DNA of 64,000 nt from Darksidea phi (lineage: Eukaryota > Ascomycota > Dothideomycetes > Pleosporales > Lentitheciaceae), in assembly GCA_030770425.1 (NCBI GenBank), contig JASJFT010000086.1, positions 117,334 through 181,333 on the forward strand, written 5' to 3'. Positions 11,617 through 26,862 of the stretch are shown here, in pieces. The notes under the pieces are model-generated. The model ran no database searches and was not told the DNA's origin. It saw only the letters and a program-made list of their open reading frames with translations. The translations under genes and the position numbers were made by a program. The stretch's first letter is position 1; each line of letters opens with the position of its first letter.

Positions 11617-13800
11617 TAGCCTTTCCCTTTTCTAAGGGCTATTCCGGTTCTTATAAAGAGTTATTTACTACGATATATTTTATTAGTCCTCTTACTTCCT
11701 TTAGAAAAGTTTACCTAAGTATCTATACTCTTAAAAAATTCTATTTCTAGAGAAAAAATAATTTTATAAAGAAGACCCTTTAGGTATTTAGTATCTACGT
11801 TATATCTTACCGTCTTAATAGGGGGTTTCTATAGTCTTTTTAGCTTTATAGTCTCTAATCTTAATCCTATAATATATAGTTAATTCTATCGAAGAGTATA
11901 TATAACTTAAGTATTAGTCTACTATTAGTATATATTTATAACTTTTATCTATTACCTTTATAGCTTATAGTCTACGCGTATTTCTATAAGTCCTTATACT
12001 AGTAGTAATAACGTCGCCGCTCCTCTTATAGGTAATTTTCGGTAACTTCTATCTAATAGATATTTACTATCTTTATATAAGAGCTATTTACTAAGTATAA
12101 TCTTTATAGTTACTCTACTTACTTATAATATCTTTATAAAGGCTTTAGGACTAGTCTAGACTCTATTTAGTTTAATCTTAATATCTATTATAATAGTATA
12201 ATCTAGTAGTACTTAGTAATTAGTAACTATCGTCTATCGTAATTTATAATTATATTAAATTACTTATTTATCTATAATTCTTCTAGTAAGAGAAATTCTA
12301 TTTATATCTTTATAAATATTTACTTAAGAAATAATAAATCGTTATATACTATATCTCTTTAAACGCCTTTATTTTTATATTTTAGACTTTTACTAGTAAG
12401 TATCTAGGATATTATTAGTTTAGGTATAGAATAGTCTCTTTTAGTATAAGTATAAGAAGATATATCTACTTCTAGATTTCTTTACTTTATTTCTTAATAC
12501 TTTTAAGATTCTACTCCTTATTATAATTACCTCTACTAGCTAGTATAGTAATACTACCCTCTCTAAGTATATCTATACTCTTCCTATTTATTTAGAATTC
12601 TAGCCCCCTCTTATACGCTATTAGTATATAAATTATCTCCTCTAGTTTATATAGAAGTTTAATATAGCTAAGCTCTATTAGATTACTTCGAGTAACTAGT
12701 ACTAAAAGGTTAATATCTATACTACCTATAATAGATATAAAGCTTATTATTAGACCTACTTAGTAGTATATACTAGTTCTTCTCTTATCTTACTAATATA
12801 GTTCTACTAATAATTTATATAGATTAAGTCTACTTTTTACTATTACTTCGACCTTCTTATCTTTACTATTAAGCGTATCTAGTATTATAATATCTAAGCT
12901 ACTTATAATAATAAGGATATAGATTCTAATATACTTAAGGAGATTTAGTAGGATATATAATTCTATACTTTCGATATTAATACTAGTTAGAACTAGTATA
13001 AGACTAAGTAGAAGTATCTAATTAAGGATACTAGTAGTAAGGTAGAATTACGCCGGGCTATAGCTACGGCGTATAAACTTAACTTCTAGCGCTATTAGAT
13101 ATATTCTATTATCTTTCTAATAGCTTTCTATACTAATTTCTCTAGTATAGGCTAGATAGTATTAGCTATCTAGCGCCTACTAACTTTATAGCCTCTACTA
13201 CCTATAAGACCTACTTTATTAAGTATAACTCTTTAACTAGTATACCCCTTAAGACTACTAATCGTAAGTATCGTTAGTACTATTATAGCCCTAATATTCT
13301 TAATAGAAATATTATTAATAGAGGTATAATATCTATTATTTCTTAGAAGGGGGTATTACGAAGCTCCTTTAGGAACTTCTCGTCTAATATACGTAGCTTA
13401 CTCGGGTTACCTATAAACTATATAGTACTCGACTAAAGTTCCTATTACTAAGGTATATAAATAGAATAAATATTTATATTAAATATCTAGCTTATTAATT
13501 CTAATACTATTATTACTAGTTAGTCTATCTATTACTATAATTTATAAAGGCTAGCCTTACTAAATCCTTTAAGCTATAGCTTATTACTAAAATAAATAGC
13601 GTCCTCTTTTTTAACTAATTATTTCGCTTATATAGTATCCCCTAAGCGGGATTCTAAGGGTACCTTTTAGTTAGATTCCTTAGTCCTTTCTTTATATTAA
13701 TATTACTTATATAGTCTACCTCTTTAGAATTTCTTATATATATTATTATTCCTCTATAAAGATTATAACGCTTTTCTAATAGTTTTTTACTTTAGACGAT
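11617..13800. other. Unassigned 3' part of E4
   Basis: Inside E4, downstream of its chromodomain in element orientation. A typical chromovirus ends shortly after this point, so about 2.2 kb is unexplained. RIP has removed any long frame. A short plus-strand stretch near 12900-13100 gives a charged, protein-like reading, which may be only the antisense of a minus-strand frame. Confidence 0.4.
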
Positions 13801-16800
13801 CTAATATTTAATTATCTAGGTTTATCTAATATTCCGCGAGAACCTCTTTATAATTATCGAAAAAGGCCTTAAGCTTCTATATACTATTTTTATACGACTA
13901 TTCTAGCTACTTTATAAGAAAGAGCTTTTTATTATATACTATCTTATAGGTAAGAATAGCTTCGACTTCGTATTAGTTACTATTATTAAGCTCTAGATAC
14001 TATATAGGGCTAGGTCTAAAGTTTAAATCTTCTCTTAGCTTAATCTACTTCTCTAGAAGTAATATATAGAATACGGGATATAACTAGAATATTAATAAAG
14101 ATAGCTTAAGCTAATAGTTTAGCTTCCTATACTTAGTTTAAATAGTAAAGGGTTCTAAGTACTTTACGTCTAGCTTCTTTAAAGAATACTTAGTCTTAAT
14201 ATTAATAACTTTTAGAATTACCTTTTTACTAACGGCGAAATATTTACTCGTTCTCTTTAAGTTATACTAGTATTACTAGCTCTTTTAAGTATAGGTTAAT
14301 ATATTCTAAGTATTAGAAAACTATTATACCCGACTAGTTAGAAAGTTAATAACTTTTTAATATATACTTAGGGTTTTTCCGTTTATACTCTAGTCGTCGG
14401 GCGGTTAATAGAGCTAATACTCGTCTTCTACGTCGTTAAAACCCTTAGGTTTAATATCTATTATAATCTTAATAGAGTATATACTATAACTTAAATAAAT
14501 CTTAGAGTTATACGTATATTCTATTATTAGTAGTAGCTAATACTAGTTATTTTACTAATAGTTTAGGTATATCTATAGGTACGCTTTAAGCTTCTAATTC
14601 TAATATTCTATTTAACTATCTATCTATAGGTAGAAGGCTATACTTATTTATTATTTAATATTAAAATAAAAGTATACGTCTAACTAGAATTTACTAGTAA
14701 AGATAAAGTCCTAGTCTAAGATTAATAATAATAGAGGTCTAATCTTAGTAAATACTTCTATAAATAATAGGTCGGCTAATATACTTATAGTAATATTCTT
14801 TATTATAAATAGATACTAGACTAGCTTTAAAAAGTAGTTAATAAGTACTAGTACTATATTATAGACGTTACCCTTAGAATTCTTAAATTTTAGTAGGTCG
14901 ATAATAAAGTCTAAGGAGTAATTATACTATAGCTTCTATAGTAAGAGAATTAATTCTAGTACCTCCTATAACTTATATCTTTATACTTTATTTATTTAGT
15001 ATACTACGTAGTCTTATACGTACGTATTAGTCTCTACTTAAAGCTTTAGCTAATAGTACTTTCTTTATAGGAGTTTAATAGTCTTATCTACTCTATAATA
15101 ACCTTCTAGAAGGTTATTATAATTCCTTATAAGAATAGCTTAATAAAGAGCTTTATTATTAGGAATCTATACTTTCTCTACTCTTTAAAGGATATCCTTC
15201 GGATTTAGAATTTATAAAGGTACGTCCTTTTATTCTTTTCTACTCTTAGACTTTTATATATATTATATATTCTTATAATAGACTATATTATATTTCTATA
15301 CTTCTTAGATATAGTTTAATAGTAGTCTAGGGGTTTTCTAGCTAAAGAACGAGTTATCGTTTATAATATCTAATAAAGACTTATATAATATAGAGGTAGA
15401 AAATACTTTATAATACTAAAGGAATATCGAAACTAGATCTAAGCCTTCTAATTATTCTCTAGGTTTATTATCCCTACCTATAGATAGATTAAGGTTAATA
15501 AATAATATATCGTTAAAAACTAGTACTATACTAGGGGATCCTATAGTAGAATAATTCGCGCCGTCTTTAAATACCTAATAGGTTACTTATAGATCCTTAT
15601 TAGTAAGATTAGATTTATATACTATCTAATCTATAATATATAGAGCTATAGACTTTTAGAGTATCTATACCTAGAGTTTATTTTAGAGTATAAAAAGTAT
15701 AATATTTCTTAGTATCCTTCTCTTCCTAAGCTAAAAGTCTTTAATATAATTAGGTTATCGTAATAGTACGTTAGCTAGATTCTTTATACTAGGCTTATAT
15801 TTAATCTTAAAATTAAAATAAGCTAACTCTTTAATCTAGTATACTTACTTAGGTAAGAGTACCTTCGTAGTTATAAAATATCTTAAATTATTATAGTCGT
15901 ATAGTACGTAGATAGTATTTAGAATATACTTAAAATAGTATTATTACTATTTAAAGGTTTTTATAATAGCGAATAACTCTTTATTATAAGTATTCTACTA
16001 AATCTATAATCTAGTAAACTTATAACTATAAAGAACGTAACTAGTTTCTAGTATTTCTCTATTAAGAGTACTATTAATTATAGCTATAATAGAATAGCTA
16101 CTATAGTAAACTCGAAGGTATTAATAATAACTATTATAGGTTTTACTAGATTAAAGTACTAGAGGATAGGGGCTCTTATAAAGAGCTTATAAAGTATAAA
16201 AAATACGTTATATACGTTCTCTAGCTAAAACTAAGAGATATACTACTTTATAGGACCTTTCTTAATCTTCTTTAACTTTCCTACTAACGCGTTCTTATTA
16301 GAATCTTATTAGACTAGTATTAGATTCTACGTAGAGGTTATATATTCTAAAAGTAGACGAATAATATCTAAGTAGTTATATATAAACTATTAGTAAAAGT
16401 TTATAAATCTAAGAAATACTTAGATATCCTAATAGCCCTTAAACTCTAGCTATTCTTTAATTATTTAGACCTATACTAGGTCTATAACTATCCTATAGGG
16501 GGTTATAATAAAGTTAAAAAACTTTATTAACTTCGTAGAGAAGGTATACTTTAAAGTTTTATAATAAAGTTTCTAATTATATAACTTCTTAAGAACTTTA
16601 TAAATATATCGTTTATAATTCTTCTTCTCTTTAGAGTATATAAGAATATTATCTAAGTAGATAATATATATCTTATCTAATAGATTACCTAAGACTTTAT
16701 AAATATACGATTAAAACGTAGTAGATACGTTTATAAGGCTAAATAGTATTACTAGATATTTAAAATAGTTATAGTATATTTTAAATACTATCTTCTACTC

Positions 16801-19010
16801 GTCGTCCTTCTTAATATATAATCGATAATATATCTTATAGAAATTAAGTTTCGTAAAGACCTTAACCCTAGATAGCCGGTCTAGTATCTCGCTTACGAGG
16901 AGTATAGGGTAATAATTTTTAATTATTACCTTATTTAAATCCCTATAATTAATATATAATTAAAGTATATTATTAACTTTAGGTATAAAAAGTATTAGGA
17001 TCCTTACTAGAGATTTACTAGGTCGAATCTACCTCTTCTCTAGAGAGTTATCGAGGTATTCCTTTAAAATCTCGAGTTCTCTTCTAGAGAGATTATAAAT
17101 AAAGAGATTTAATAGTATCTTTCTCTTCTTAAAATTAATAATATAGTTATATTCTAAGTTAGAAGTAATTCTACTAGTAAGTTTAGAACTAAAGTATTAA
17201 AGCTAATTATAAAGATAATTTAAAACCTTCGTAGCTTTCTTAGAATCGATTTTCTTATTAGAATTATTATAAAAAGTATCTAAATAGTTCTTAGATTTTT
17301 ATTACCTCTTTTAATAAAGAGCTACGACCCTCTATAAAGAGATATTTATTATTAATACTATAACCTAAGAGACCGTAGCCTTAGGTAGCTATACTAATTT
17401 AGAGTATTACTTTATATAGTAGACGAGGTAATTATAGAGTTATAGGGTCTAGTTTTTTAATTAAAATAGACTCTACTTATTTTAATACTAAGTATTCTAA
17501 GATTTATTACCTTCTAGGATTTATATCTTACTAATAAGTATCTATAAATACTCTATAATCTCTATAATAGTAGGGTACTAGAGTTAATACTCTTCTTTAC
17601 TCGTAAGTAATTAAGTATAGAAGTTCCCTAGGTATAGTATATATACTTTTTTTCTAGATTATAGTCGTTATAGTAGGTCGTTAAGTATTATCTTAATCTT
17701 AATACGCTCGGCTACTACTCTCCTATTCTACTATTTAAAAGATCCCTTTTAGTAATCTATTTAAGGGTCTACCTCGTATAGCTATAGCTAGTTAAGGATA
17801 AGATTATAGTTATCTATAAGGGTAGTTTAAAATACTTAAGAATCTATTATCCTTATCGTATTTTAAAAATTCTATATTATTATCGTAATAACGTATAGCT
17901 CTTCTAGATATAATAGTATACTAGAGACTTAATATATTTAGAACTTTATATATAATAATATCTTAGAAAGGTTCTACTATAAAATAAAGTTCTTCTTAAT
18001 AATATTTAAGTCTAATCCTATATTAAAAAGACTCTAAGCCTATATCGGAACTCCTATAAGAAGATAAATCCTTATATTATTAACGATTTATAAGGATTTA
18101 TTATTAGTATTTAGCCCTAGTAGTATTATAGTAATATTAGTAACTAAGACTTATCTTTTTTCGAGGATAGATTAGTCTTCTCTTCTTAAGATTTATTTAA
18201 CTTATTATTACCTTTAAAACGATATTTCTAATAGTTCTTCTTTTAGTTAGTCTTAGATCGGGATATTAATACTATACTCTTAGAGTATAACGAGGTCCTT
18301 AATAAAGACTACCTAGTATTACTCTATTAAGAGGGCTTCTAATCCTATTTCTTCTAGCTAGAATTACTTAAAGCTACTAAAGACGCGATATACTTTTTAT
18401 TTATAGTTAAACTAGGGCTAAAAACTTTTAAAAGAGTAGTCGATATAGAAGTAAAGCGTACTACTATCTTTATATTTCGTAAAGTACGTTTAAACTATAT
18501 CTAAGTTTATATATTCTTAAACTAGCCGTCTCTTTATATCTTACGACGTAAAGGTTCTAGATACTTATTTTAAATTATAGATATCTTTAATATATTAGGG
18601 CTTATATTACTACTAAAAGGCTTTACCTCTAAGATAGCTTTATAAGTTATAAAATAATTAAAGAAGAAGTTAAAGCTATTATCTTAATACTATTCGATAT
18701 TCTAAAACTTAAAGTAGTTATTAAACTTTATTAGAATAGGGTTCTTTATAAGGCTCTTAAGCTTCGTCTATAGCTAGAGCTATATAATAACTTTACTATT
18801 ATTAATTACTCGATTTAGAAGATTATAATATATATTATTCTTAATAAGTATTATAATCTATATAGTATACTTAAGAGTATCGGTAGTAGCGAAGTTAATT
18901 TAGAAGAGACTATTAATATCCCTAATCTAATAATCTATAGCTTAGGTCGTTAGGGTCTTCTTTAATAAGTCTAGTATAGGAAGATCCCTAATCTTAATTA
19001 GATTAGATAG

Positions 19011-19459
19011 TATTACGAACCAAATATATACTACGGGATAGTAGTAAGAGGAGCTACCCGAGATTAAACCTATTACTAGCTCTAATACGGAATATAACGA
19101 CTACGACTATAGTATAAACGATAATTAGTATAGACGGCTTTACTAGGAAGTTACGTAATAGATCTATAGATCTATAGGGCTTAGTAAATATAGATCTATA
19201 GAGCTATAGATCTATAGATTAGTAGATCTACGGGAACGTAGAGCTATAGATCTAATAGATCTAAGGAAACTAAATTAATATATAATAACTACGAATCTCC
19301 TAGATAGTTTTCTCTTATAGTTAATTTCGAATCTAGATTAATCCCTACCTATTAATATAATTAAACTATTATCTACTTATTCCTACTCCTTCTTTCCTAT
19401 CTTAAGTATAAATCCTAAACGAGGCTAAATAACCTATTAGGCCCGGACCCCGTTTAACA
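19011..19459 (+). repeat. E3 5' LTR
   Basis: 449 bp, near-identical to 25597-26045. It contains a cluster of TAGATCTATAG units at about 19155-19265 able to form short hairpins. Intact CA dinucleotides survive, for example near 19022 and at the terminal ACA. Confidence 0.9.
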
Positions 19460-22400
19460 CCTTAACTATCTAGTAGGTAGGAATAGCTAACTATAATAAT
19501 AGGAGAAGGAACTTGATAAGACGAAGCGGCGTAGCCGCTAACTTAGGGCGAACCCTTAGAAGTAGAAAGCTATTAGGAATTTAGTTCTCTAGAAGGTAGT
19601 ATAACTACGGAAAACTTTAAAAGAGTTATTAAAAATTAGTATATATTTAAGAAAAGGGAGGATACGTTAGAAGTCTAGCTTATAGAGTTAACTACCTAAC
19701 TTTAGAGGTATATAAGTAAACTATTAAAGCTTAGAGAACTAGAAAAGTTTAATAGAATAAGATCGAAGCTTAGGGGATTTTTAGCTAATATAGCGATCTA
19801 CCTCGACCTTAATAGAATAAAACTATCTACCGAGAGTAATAAGGTATCGTTTGTAGTAGTCTAGTTTATAGGGAAAGCTATTACTTAGTTTAAGACGTAC
19901 CTAAATAAATAACTACGACTACTAGAGGCTTAGTAGAGTAATAAGATAAAGGCTATCTTCTTAAGCTATAAGTACTTTAAGAATAAACTACGTATTACCT
20001 TTAGAGATATTAATTTAGAGAGGTTAGTAGAATAAAAAATTATATACCTTAGATAGACGAAATCTACTACGACCTATACGTCTAAGTTTAAATAGCTTAC
20101 TATTAAAATCTAATAGGGAGAAGTAGCCCTTATATTATAATACTACGAGGGACTAAAAGACTATATCTATTACGAAATAATTTAGATAGAACGACCCTAG
20201 ACTATAAGAGGACTAATTAAATAAGCTATTAAGATCGACGATAACCTCTATCTCTAGAACCTAGAGAGAAAAGGGAAGGTTAAATTCTATAAAAAAAGAA
20301 AAGAAGAAAAATACTATAGACTAGAAGTAATAGTCCTAGGGGCTAGTTTAGAGCTAAAGAAAGGGAAATAGAATTCTAAGAAATAAGAGCTCTACGAAAA
20401 ACGAGTATACTTTAAGTATAAGAAGTAAGGATACCTAGTAAAAGACTATAGATTAGATTAAAGAAAAGAAAAACCCTAATATACTTAATAGAATAAGAGG
20501 GATAGAGTAGTTACGATATAAGAATATAATACTATATATTAGATAACTTATATACGCGACTAGTATAAGACGTACTATAAAGCTAAGTTAAATACTAGCT
20601 ATTAGTTATAGAAATAGTAGGTAGCTACGACTCGGGAGTCTTAGAGGAGAGTTTCGTTCTCGCTAGAAGTATAAGAAGAAGTACCCGAGGAAGGCTTATC
20701 TATAGAGTAGAAAGACTTTAATAATACTATAGATATACTATTATAAATAGTTAATAATAGCGATAAGTCCTTAGAACTAGAAGATAAAAACCTAGTTATA
20801 ATATATAAGAATACCGGATACTTATAGATAATTCGACTATCTAAAGAAGAAATAGGACTAGTACTAGAACTCGATATAATATATACTCGAACCTTACGGT
20901 TTATAGAAAAAACTATAATATCTATAATAATATAAGAGATCTATAAGGAATAGTCTAGATCTTACTTAATATATCGACTATTTAAAGACTTTAAATAATA
21001 GGTTAAATAGAACTTTATCGTTATAAACCTTATATCTAACTAAGAGACTTAGAAAGAAATATAGTATATTACGAAAATAGTTAATAAAGAATAACTATAG
21101 TATACGGTAATCGAATAATAGATTCCCGTACGAACGACCTCTATAAAATATAACGATTAGAGATATAAGGTCGATCTAGAAGACGACCTATAGTATAAAA
21201 TAAGATATCTAGTATACTTTAAGATTATATAGATCTTATATATATAAAAGAAATACTAACTCTATAAGAGAGTAAAACGAAAAAATAACTACTACCTAGT
21301 AAAAGATTATAATAAAAGAATTATCTAAGTAGTTATACTAGAAGTAGTATATAGATAGTAATAATCTAAGAATTAACGACGAAAGGGATATATAAGAATT
21401 ATACTAGGACTACTTCTACTATTAAACTATATCTTAGAAAGACTATAGTATAAATACCTAGAAAATAAATATCTAAAGTACGTCTAGACTAAGATTAATA
21501 CGAAATATTAGCCTAAGAAGATAAGAATTTAAGGAACTAGAGGATAGGACTATATCTACCTCTATAGAACTTACTAGGGAAAGAAAATTATTACTTTAAT
21601 CGATAGTAAAGCTACTCGAAACTTTATTAGTAAAAACTTTATTTAATAAAAAAAGATTCCTTAGTAGAAGAAATAATACCCTAGTATCGTATATACTATT
21701 AAAGGAGAACCCTTTAATAAACCTACGATATACGAAACTAAAGGTAAACTTAACCTATAGGGATAGGAGAAAGAAAACGAGATACTTAATATAATTAAGA
21801 TATCGGAAGACTAGAATATAATTCTAGGAATACTATAGCTCTAAGAAGCCGATTCTTAGATTCGATAGACGAACTAATAAGTATTATTCCTATGGTAAAA
21901 CCTAGGCGTAACTTAAGAAGAAAATAATAATATTCTAGAACGATATAAGAAATAGAAAGAATTATTTATAGAACTAGAGAAGAGTCTACCCTAGTACTAG
22001 TCCTAGGACTACGTAATTCTACTATAAGAAGGAAAGACTCTAGGATTCGGACTAATTTATAAGTTAACTAAAGATGAGGAAAAGATTATAATAAAGTACC
22101 TCGAAGATAACCTTATAAAAAGATATATTTAATACTCGAATTTATCTATAGAATACCCGATTCTCTTCGTACCTAAGAAGGGTACTACGGAACTACGATT
22201 ATATATCGACTACCGAACGCTTAACGATATTACGATTAAGAATTAATACCCTTTACCTCTAATATTAGAAATATAAGACTAACTAAGAAAAGCTAAATAG
22301 TTTATATAACTAGATATCCGAAATATATACTACTAGATTAGAATTAAGAAAGGTAAAGAATAGAAAATAGCTTTTAGAACTAAGAAAGAATTATATAAGT

Positions 22401-25400
22401 ACTAGATAATACCCTTTAGACTTACTAATATACCTATAATATTCTAGAAATAAATTAATAATATTTTACGAAACTACCTCGACTAGTTCGTAATAGTATA
22501 CCTCGATAATATCCTAATCTATTCTAAAATAGAAAAGAAATATAAAGAATATATAAAGAAGGTCCTATAGACGCTTAAGAAGATATAATTATACCTTTAC
22601 CTACGGAAATATAAATTCTACGTATAAGAAATAGAGTTTCTAGGATTTATTATTAGACTAGGAGAAATTAAAGTAGACCTATAATAAATCGAGAAAGTTA
22701 AAGAATAGCCGATATCTAAGAATCTTAAGGAACTATAATTATTCCTAGGATTCTATAACTTCTATTAAAAGTTAATACTATAATAGAGTATAATAACGGT
22801 ACCCCTTATATAGCTTACTAGAAAGGACTAACCTTTCAAATAGGAAAAAGAGTACTAATAAGCTTTTAAGAAAATTAAAGAATAGTTTACTAAGGAACTA
22901 GTAATTAAGATATATAATCCTAAAGAACCCTTAATTATCGAGACGGACGCGTTAGACTATATAATAGGAGTAGTACTACTATAGAAAGATAATAAAGATA
23001 ACCTTAGACTAGTATACTACTTCTTATAGAAGATATTACTAGCCGAACTTAACTACGATATCTATAATAAAGAGTTATTAGTAATTATCGAAGCTTTAAA
23101 AGAATAGAGATCTAACCTATAGGAATCTAAATACTCTATTACGATCTATATAGACTATAAGAATCTAATAGAATTCTTAATAAATAAACCTCTAATCGGA
23201 AGATAGATACGATAGGTATAAACCCTTATAATCTACGATATTAAGATCGTATATACTAAAGGATTAGAAAATAAACGAGTAGATACGCTTAGTAGGAGAC
23301 CTAACTACTAAGGAACGAAGAAACCTAGTATAGCTATCCTTAAGCTATAGCTAGATAGAACGATTACTTATAACTACCTAAAGCTAGTAGAAATACGAGA
23401 AATAATACTTAAACTAAAAGGAAATAAATAAACCTAATAGATCTATATAGCTACTACGGAGGTAATAAATAAATAAAACGAAATTTAAGGAATAATTTAA
23501 GAAAAAGACGGAATTATCTATATATTCTAAAAGGTCTATATACCTAAGATAATACGGAAAGAATTTATTAGATAATACTACGAGGTACTAGTATACGGAT
23601 ACTAAGGAGTAGAAAAAACTCTCGAATAATTAATAAGAATATACTATTTTCTATATATAAGATAACTAGTAATATAAGTTCTCGCGGAATATATAGACTA
23701 TTACTATAATAAGTATACTAGATACGTACCCTATAGAATACTATAACTAATAGAAAATATAGAAGGACTATAGAAGATTATTACTATAGACTTTATTATA
23801 TAGTTACTACGTTCTAAGGAACTAATAATAGAAGTATCCTATAATACTATACTAGTAGTAATAGATAAGTTTATAAAGTACGCTTACTTTATCCTATATA
23901 TAGATAAAGGAAATATAGTAGAATAACTTATCTATACCCTACTAAGATACGTATTTAGTAAGTATAGAATACTAGATAAGATTATCTTAGATAGAGACGT
24001 TAAATTTATAGTAAAGTTTTAGTAAACTCTTATAGCTAAACTAGAAACTAAGTATAGTATATTAACCGCGTACTATCCGTAGATAGACGGACTAATAGAA
24101 CGAATAAACTAGATAGTAGAATAATACCTTAGATATTATCTAAACTATTAATAGAATAATTAGATTATACTTTTATCTATAGTATAATTTACGTATAATA
24201 GTTTATAATATAGTATAACGAAGATAATACCTTTCTTTACGAACTACGGAATTAAACTAGAAATATATAAAGAACCTAGATAACTTTAGTCTTATAGCTA
24301 GAATAGAGAAGAAATAATAAAAATTATTCTATAAATATACTAATAGCTTAAGAAAGATATAGAATTCCTTTAAAATAGAATAAGTAAGTACTACGATAAG
24401 AAGCGAAAGGAAGTACCTACTTTCGAAGAGAGAGAAAAGGTATAGTTACTACGAAAGAATATTAAGAGTAAACGACCTAATAGTAAACTAGACTATACTA
24501 AGATCGGACCCTATAAGATTAAAAAATAAGTCTTACCTATAAACTATTAACTAAGACTACCCCTATAAATAAAAATCTATCCTACGTTTTATATTAGCTT
24601 ACTAGAAAAAGTACTATAGGATACTAAACTAGTAATATATAAAGTAGATATATATAAAGAAGATAATAAAGAATAGAAAGTAGAAGAAATCCTAAATAAA
24701 AACGTTAGAAATGGAAAAAACTATTACCTAATCTAATAGTAAGGAATAGATAAGAATAGGAGACTATAGAAATAAACCTAGGAACCTAAAGATAATCTTA
24801 ATTATCCTAAGAAGCTTACGGAGTACTAAAACCGTAATCCCGAAGGAAACTAGGAGATAAGGTAAGTTTACCTTATAGTAAGTCGAGAAGACTAGTACTA
24901 CCCGTAGTATAGTACGAGGTATTTAACGAACTAGAAAGAGTAATATTATCTACAACGTTACGAGCGACGTCTAGAGTAATTAGAGAGGCCTCTAGATCCT
25001 CCTACTATTCTAGCCGCCGGAGCTCCTCCTCCTTAGTATTAAGTTTAGCCTCGAGGGTACGAGACTATCTAGCTACCTTCTTATTAAGAAACTCTTTTTA
25101 TTTCTTTAAACGTTAAACCCTTACCTACGTATTAGATAACTCTTAACTAAATTCGGCTATACGACGAAGTAGTTCCTTATAATACTCTTTAGCTATCTAT
25201 AACTAAGCTTAAAGTTTTTCTTATAAATAGTTAACGAATCGTTTTAATATATATAAGCCTATATATATAAGTTATAGTTAAAAATAGATACTTAGCTATA
25301 GAAACTCTAAATAACCGATACGAATTTCGTACGTTTACGCGAATATAAGCCTCGTAGTATTTACTTTTATTAGGAGAGATAACGTAGGGTATCCCTAGTC

Positions 25401-25596
25401 TACTATACCGAGGATAAGGAAATATTTTAGAACTATTACGACTAATATAGTTAGTAAGCGTAAGACGTTCTTTAGTTTTATAAGAAACTATAAAGGAAGA
25501 AGAGTATAACTCGAGAAGATCCTAAGCTAATACTAATATAGCCGAATACCGGATTTGGAATAACCTCTAAGCCGAAGGTTTAGAGAGGGGAGATAG

Positions 25597-26045
25597 TATT
25601 ACGAACCAAATATATACTACGGGATAGTAGTAAGAGAAGCTACCCGAGATTAAACCTATTACTAGCTCTAATATAGAATATAACGACTACGACTATAGTA
25701 TAAATAATAATTAGTACGGACGGCTTTACTAAGAAGTTACGTAATAGATCTATAGATCTATAGGACTTAGTAAATATAGATCTATAGAGCTATAGATCTA
25801 TAGATTAGTAGATCTACGGGAACGTAGAGCTATAGATCCGATAGATCTAAGAAAACCAAATTGATATATAATAACTACGAATCTCCTAGATAGTTTTCTC
25901 TTATAGTTAATTTCGAATCTAGATTGATCCCTACCTATTAACGTAATTAAACTATTACCTACTTATTTCTACTCCTTCTTTCCTATCTTAAGTATAAATC
26001 CTAAACGAGGCTAAATAACCCATCGGGCCTGGACCCCGTTTAATA
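25597..26045 (+). repeat. E3 3' LTR
   Basis: Same length as its partner. It retains CA and TG at several sites (AACCCATCGGGCCTGG near 26015; ATTGAT near 25861 and 25934), which shows incomplete RIP. Confidence 0.9.
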
Positions 26046-26862
26046 GATAGCCCCTAACGAGTATTATCTATTAAGGGTAGGCTAGTTATAGTCTAAAAGA
26101 TACCTACGGTTAGTCTAAAGGCTACTTAGACTATATTAAGGTTCGCTTAAGTAGTCTTAATCTAGTTAATAGGTATACTCTAATTTTAAAGGTCGATTAG
26201 AATTTCTATTATTTTAATTAGAAATACTTCCCCCGGAGCTAGAATATAAATAGGTATAGTACGGGCTATATCTAGATAATTACTACCTATTAGGGTATTA
26301 TTAGCTTCTAATATAGGTAGTATAGTAGGAGTTAAAGGTTAATATAGTTAGAATCTACTTTTATAAGCTATATTTTTATAGCTAAATATCCCGTTATTTC
26401 TTCGCGTAGGTTAGTAGTCCCTATTAATTATAACTATTATTAGGGCTCTACTAAAAGATAGTAGTTTATTAGATACTTTTAAGGTATTTTCGCTATTATA
26501 CTATATATAAATTATAGAGGTTTTAGAGATATATTAACTCTCTTAAATATTTTTAGGGTTAAATAGGTCCCCTAGCTAATAGTTATTCTTATCGTCTAAC
26601 TCTAGTTCTTAAACTTATTATTTACTAAACTCGGGGTACTACTAGTATATTTCGTTAACTAGCTACGCGTTAGGGTTATTTCGTCTACTAGACGAATAGG
26701 TACTAAAGCGGATACTCTTCTTCGAATAGATAGTATAAGGAGGTATATTAATAACTCTAAATAGACGTCGTATAGTATAATTAATAAGAACTTTTAAAGT
26801 ATTAGCTTTTAATATTAATACTATATTACTAGTCCTTAAAAAGGAGTAGGAAGGATTCGAAT

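Larger units (their letters stand above)
19006..26050 (+). mobile_element. E3: innermost and youngest Ty3/Gypsy chromovirus
   Basis: LTRs 19011-19459 and 25597-26045 (449 bp each) start TATTACGAACC. The 5' LTR still ends in unmutated ACA, the 3' LTR in ATA. The duplication GATAG lies at 19006-19010 and 26046-26050. A purine-rich tract (25581-25596) precedes the 3' LTR. The order fits gag-pol: CCHC pattern at 20408-20449; RT about 22150-22700 with VYLDNILIYSK at 22496-22528 (second catalytic Asp read as Asn); integrase about 23680-24260 with D, D and E positions near 23797, 23990 and 24095; chromodomain about 24672-24800. It keeps more CA and TG than the elements around it. The frames are still broken by stops. 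Confidence 0.92.
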
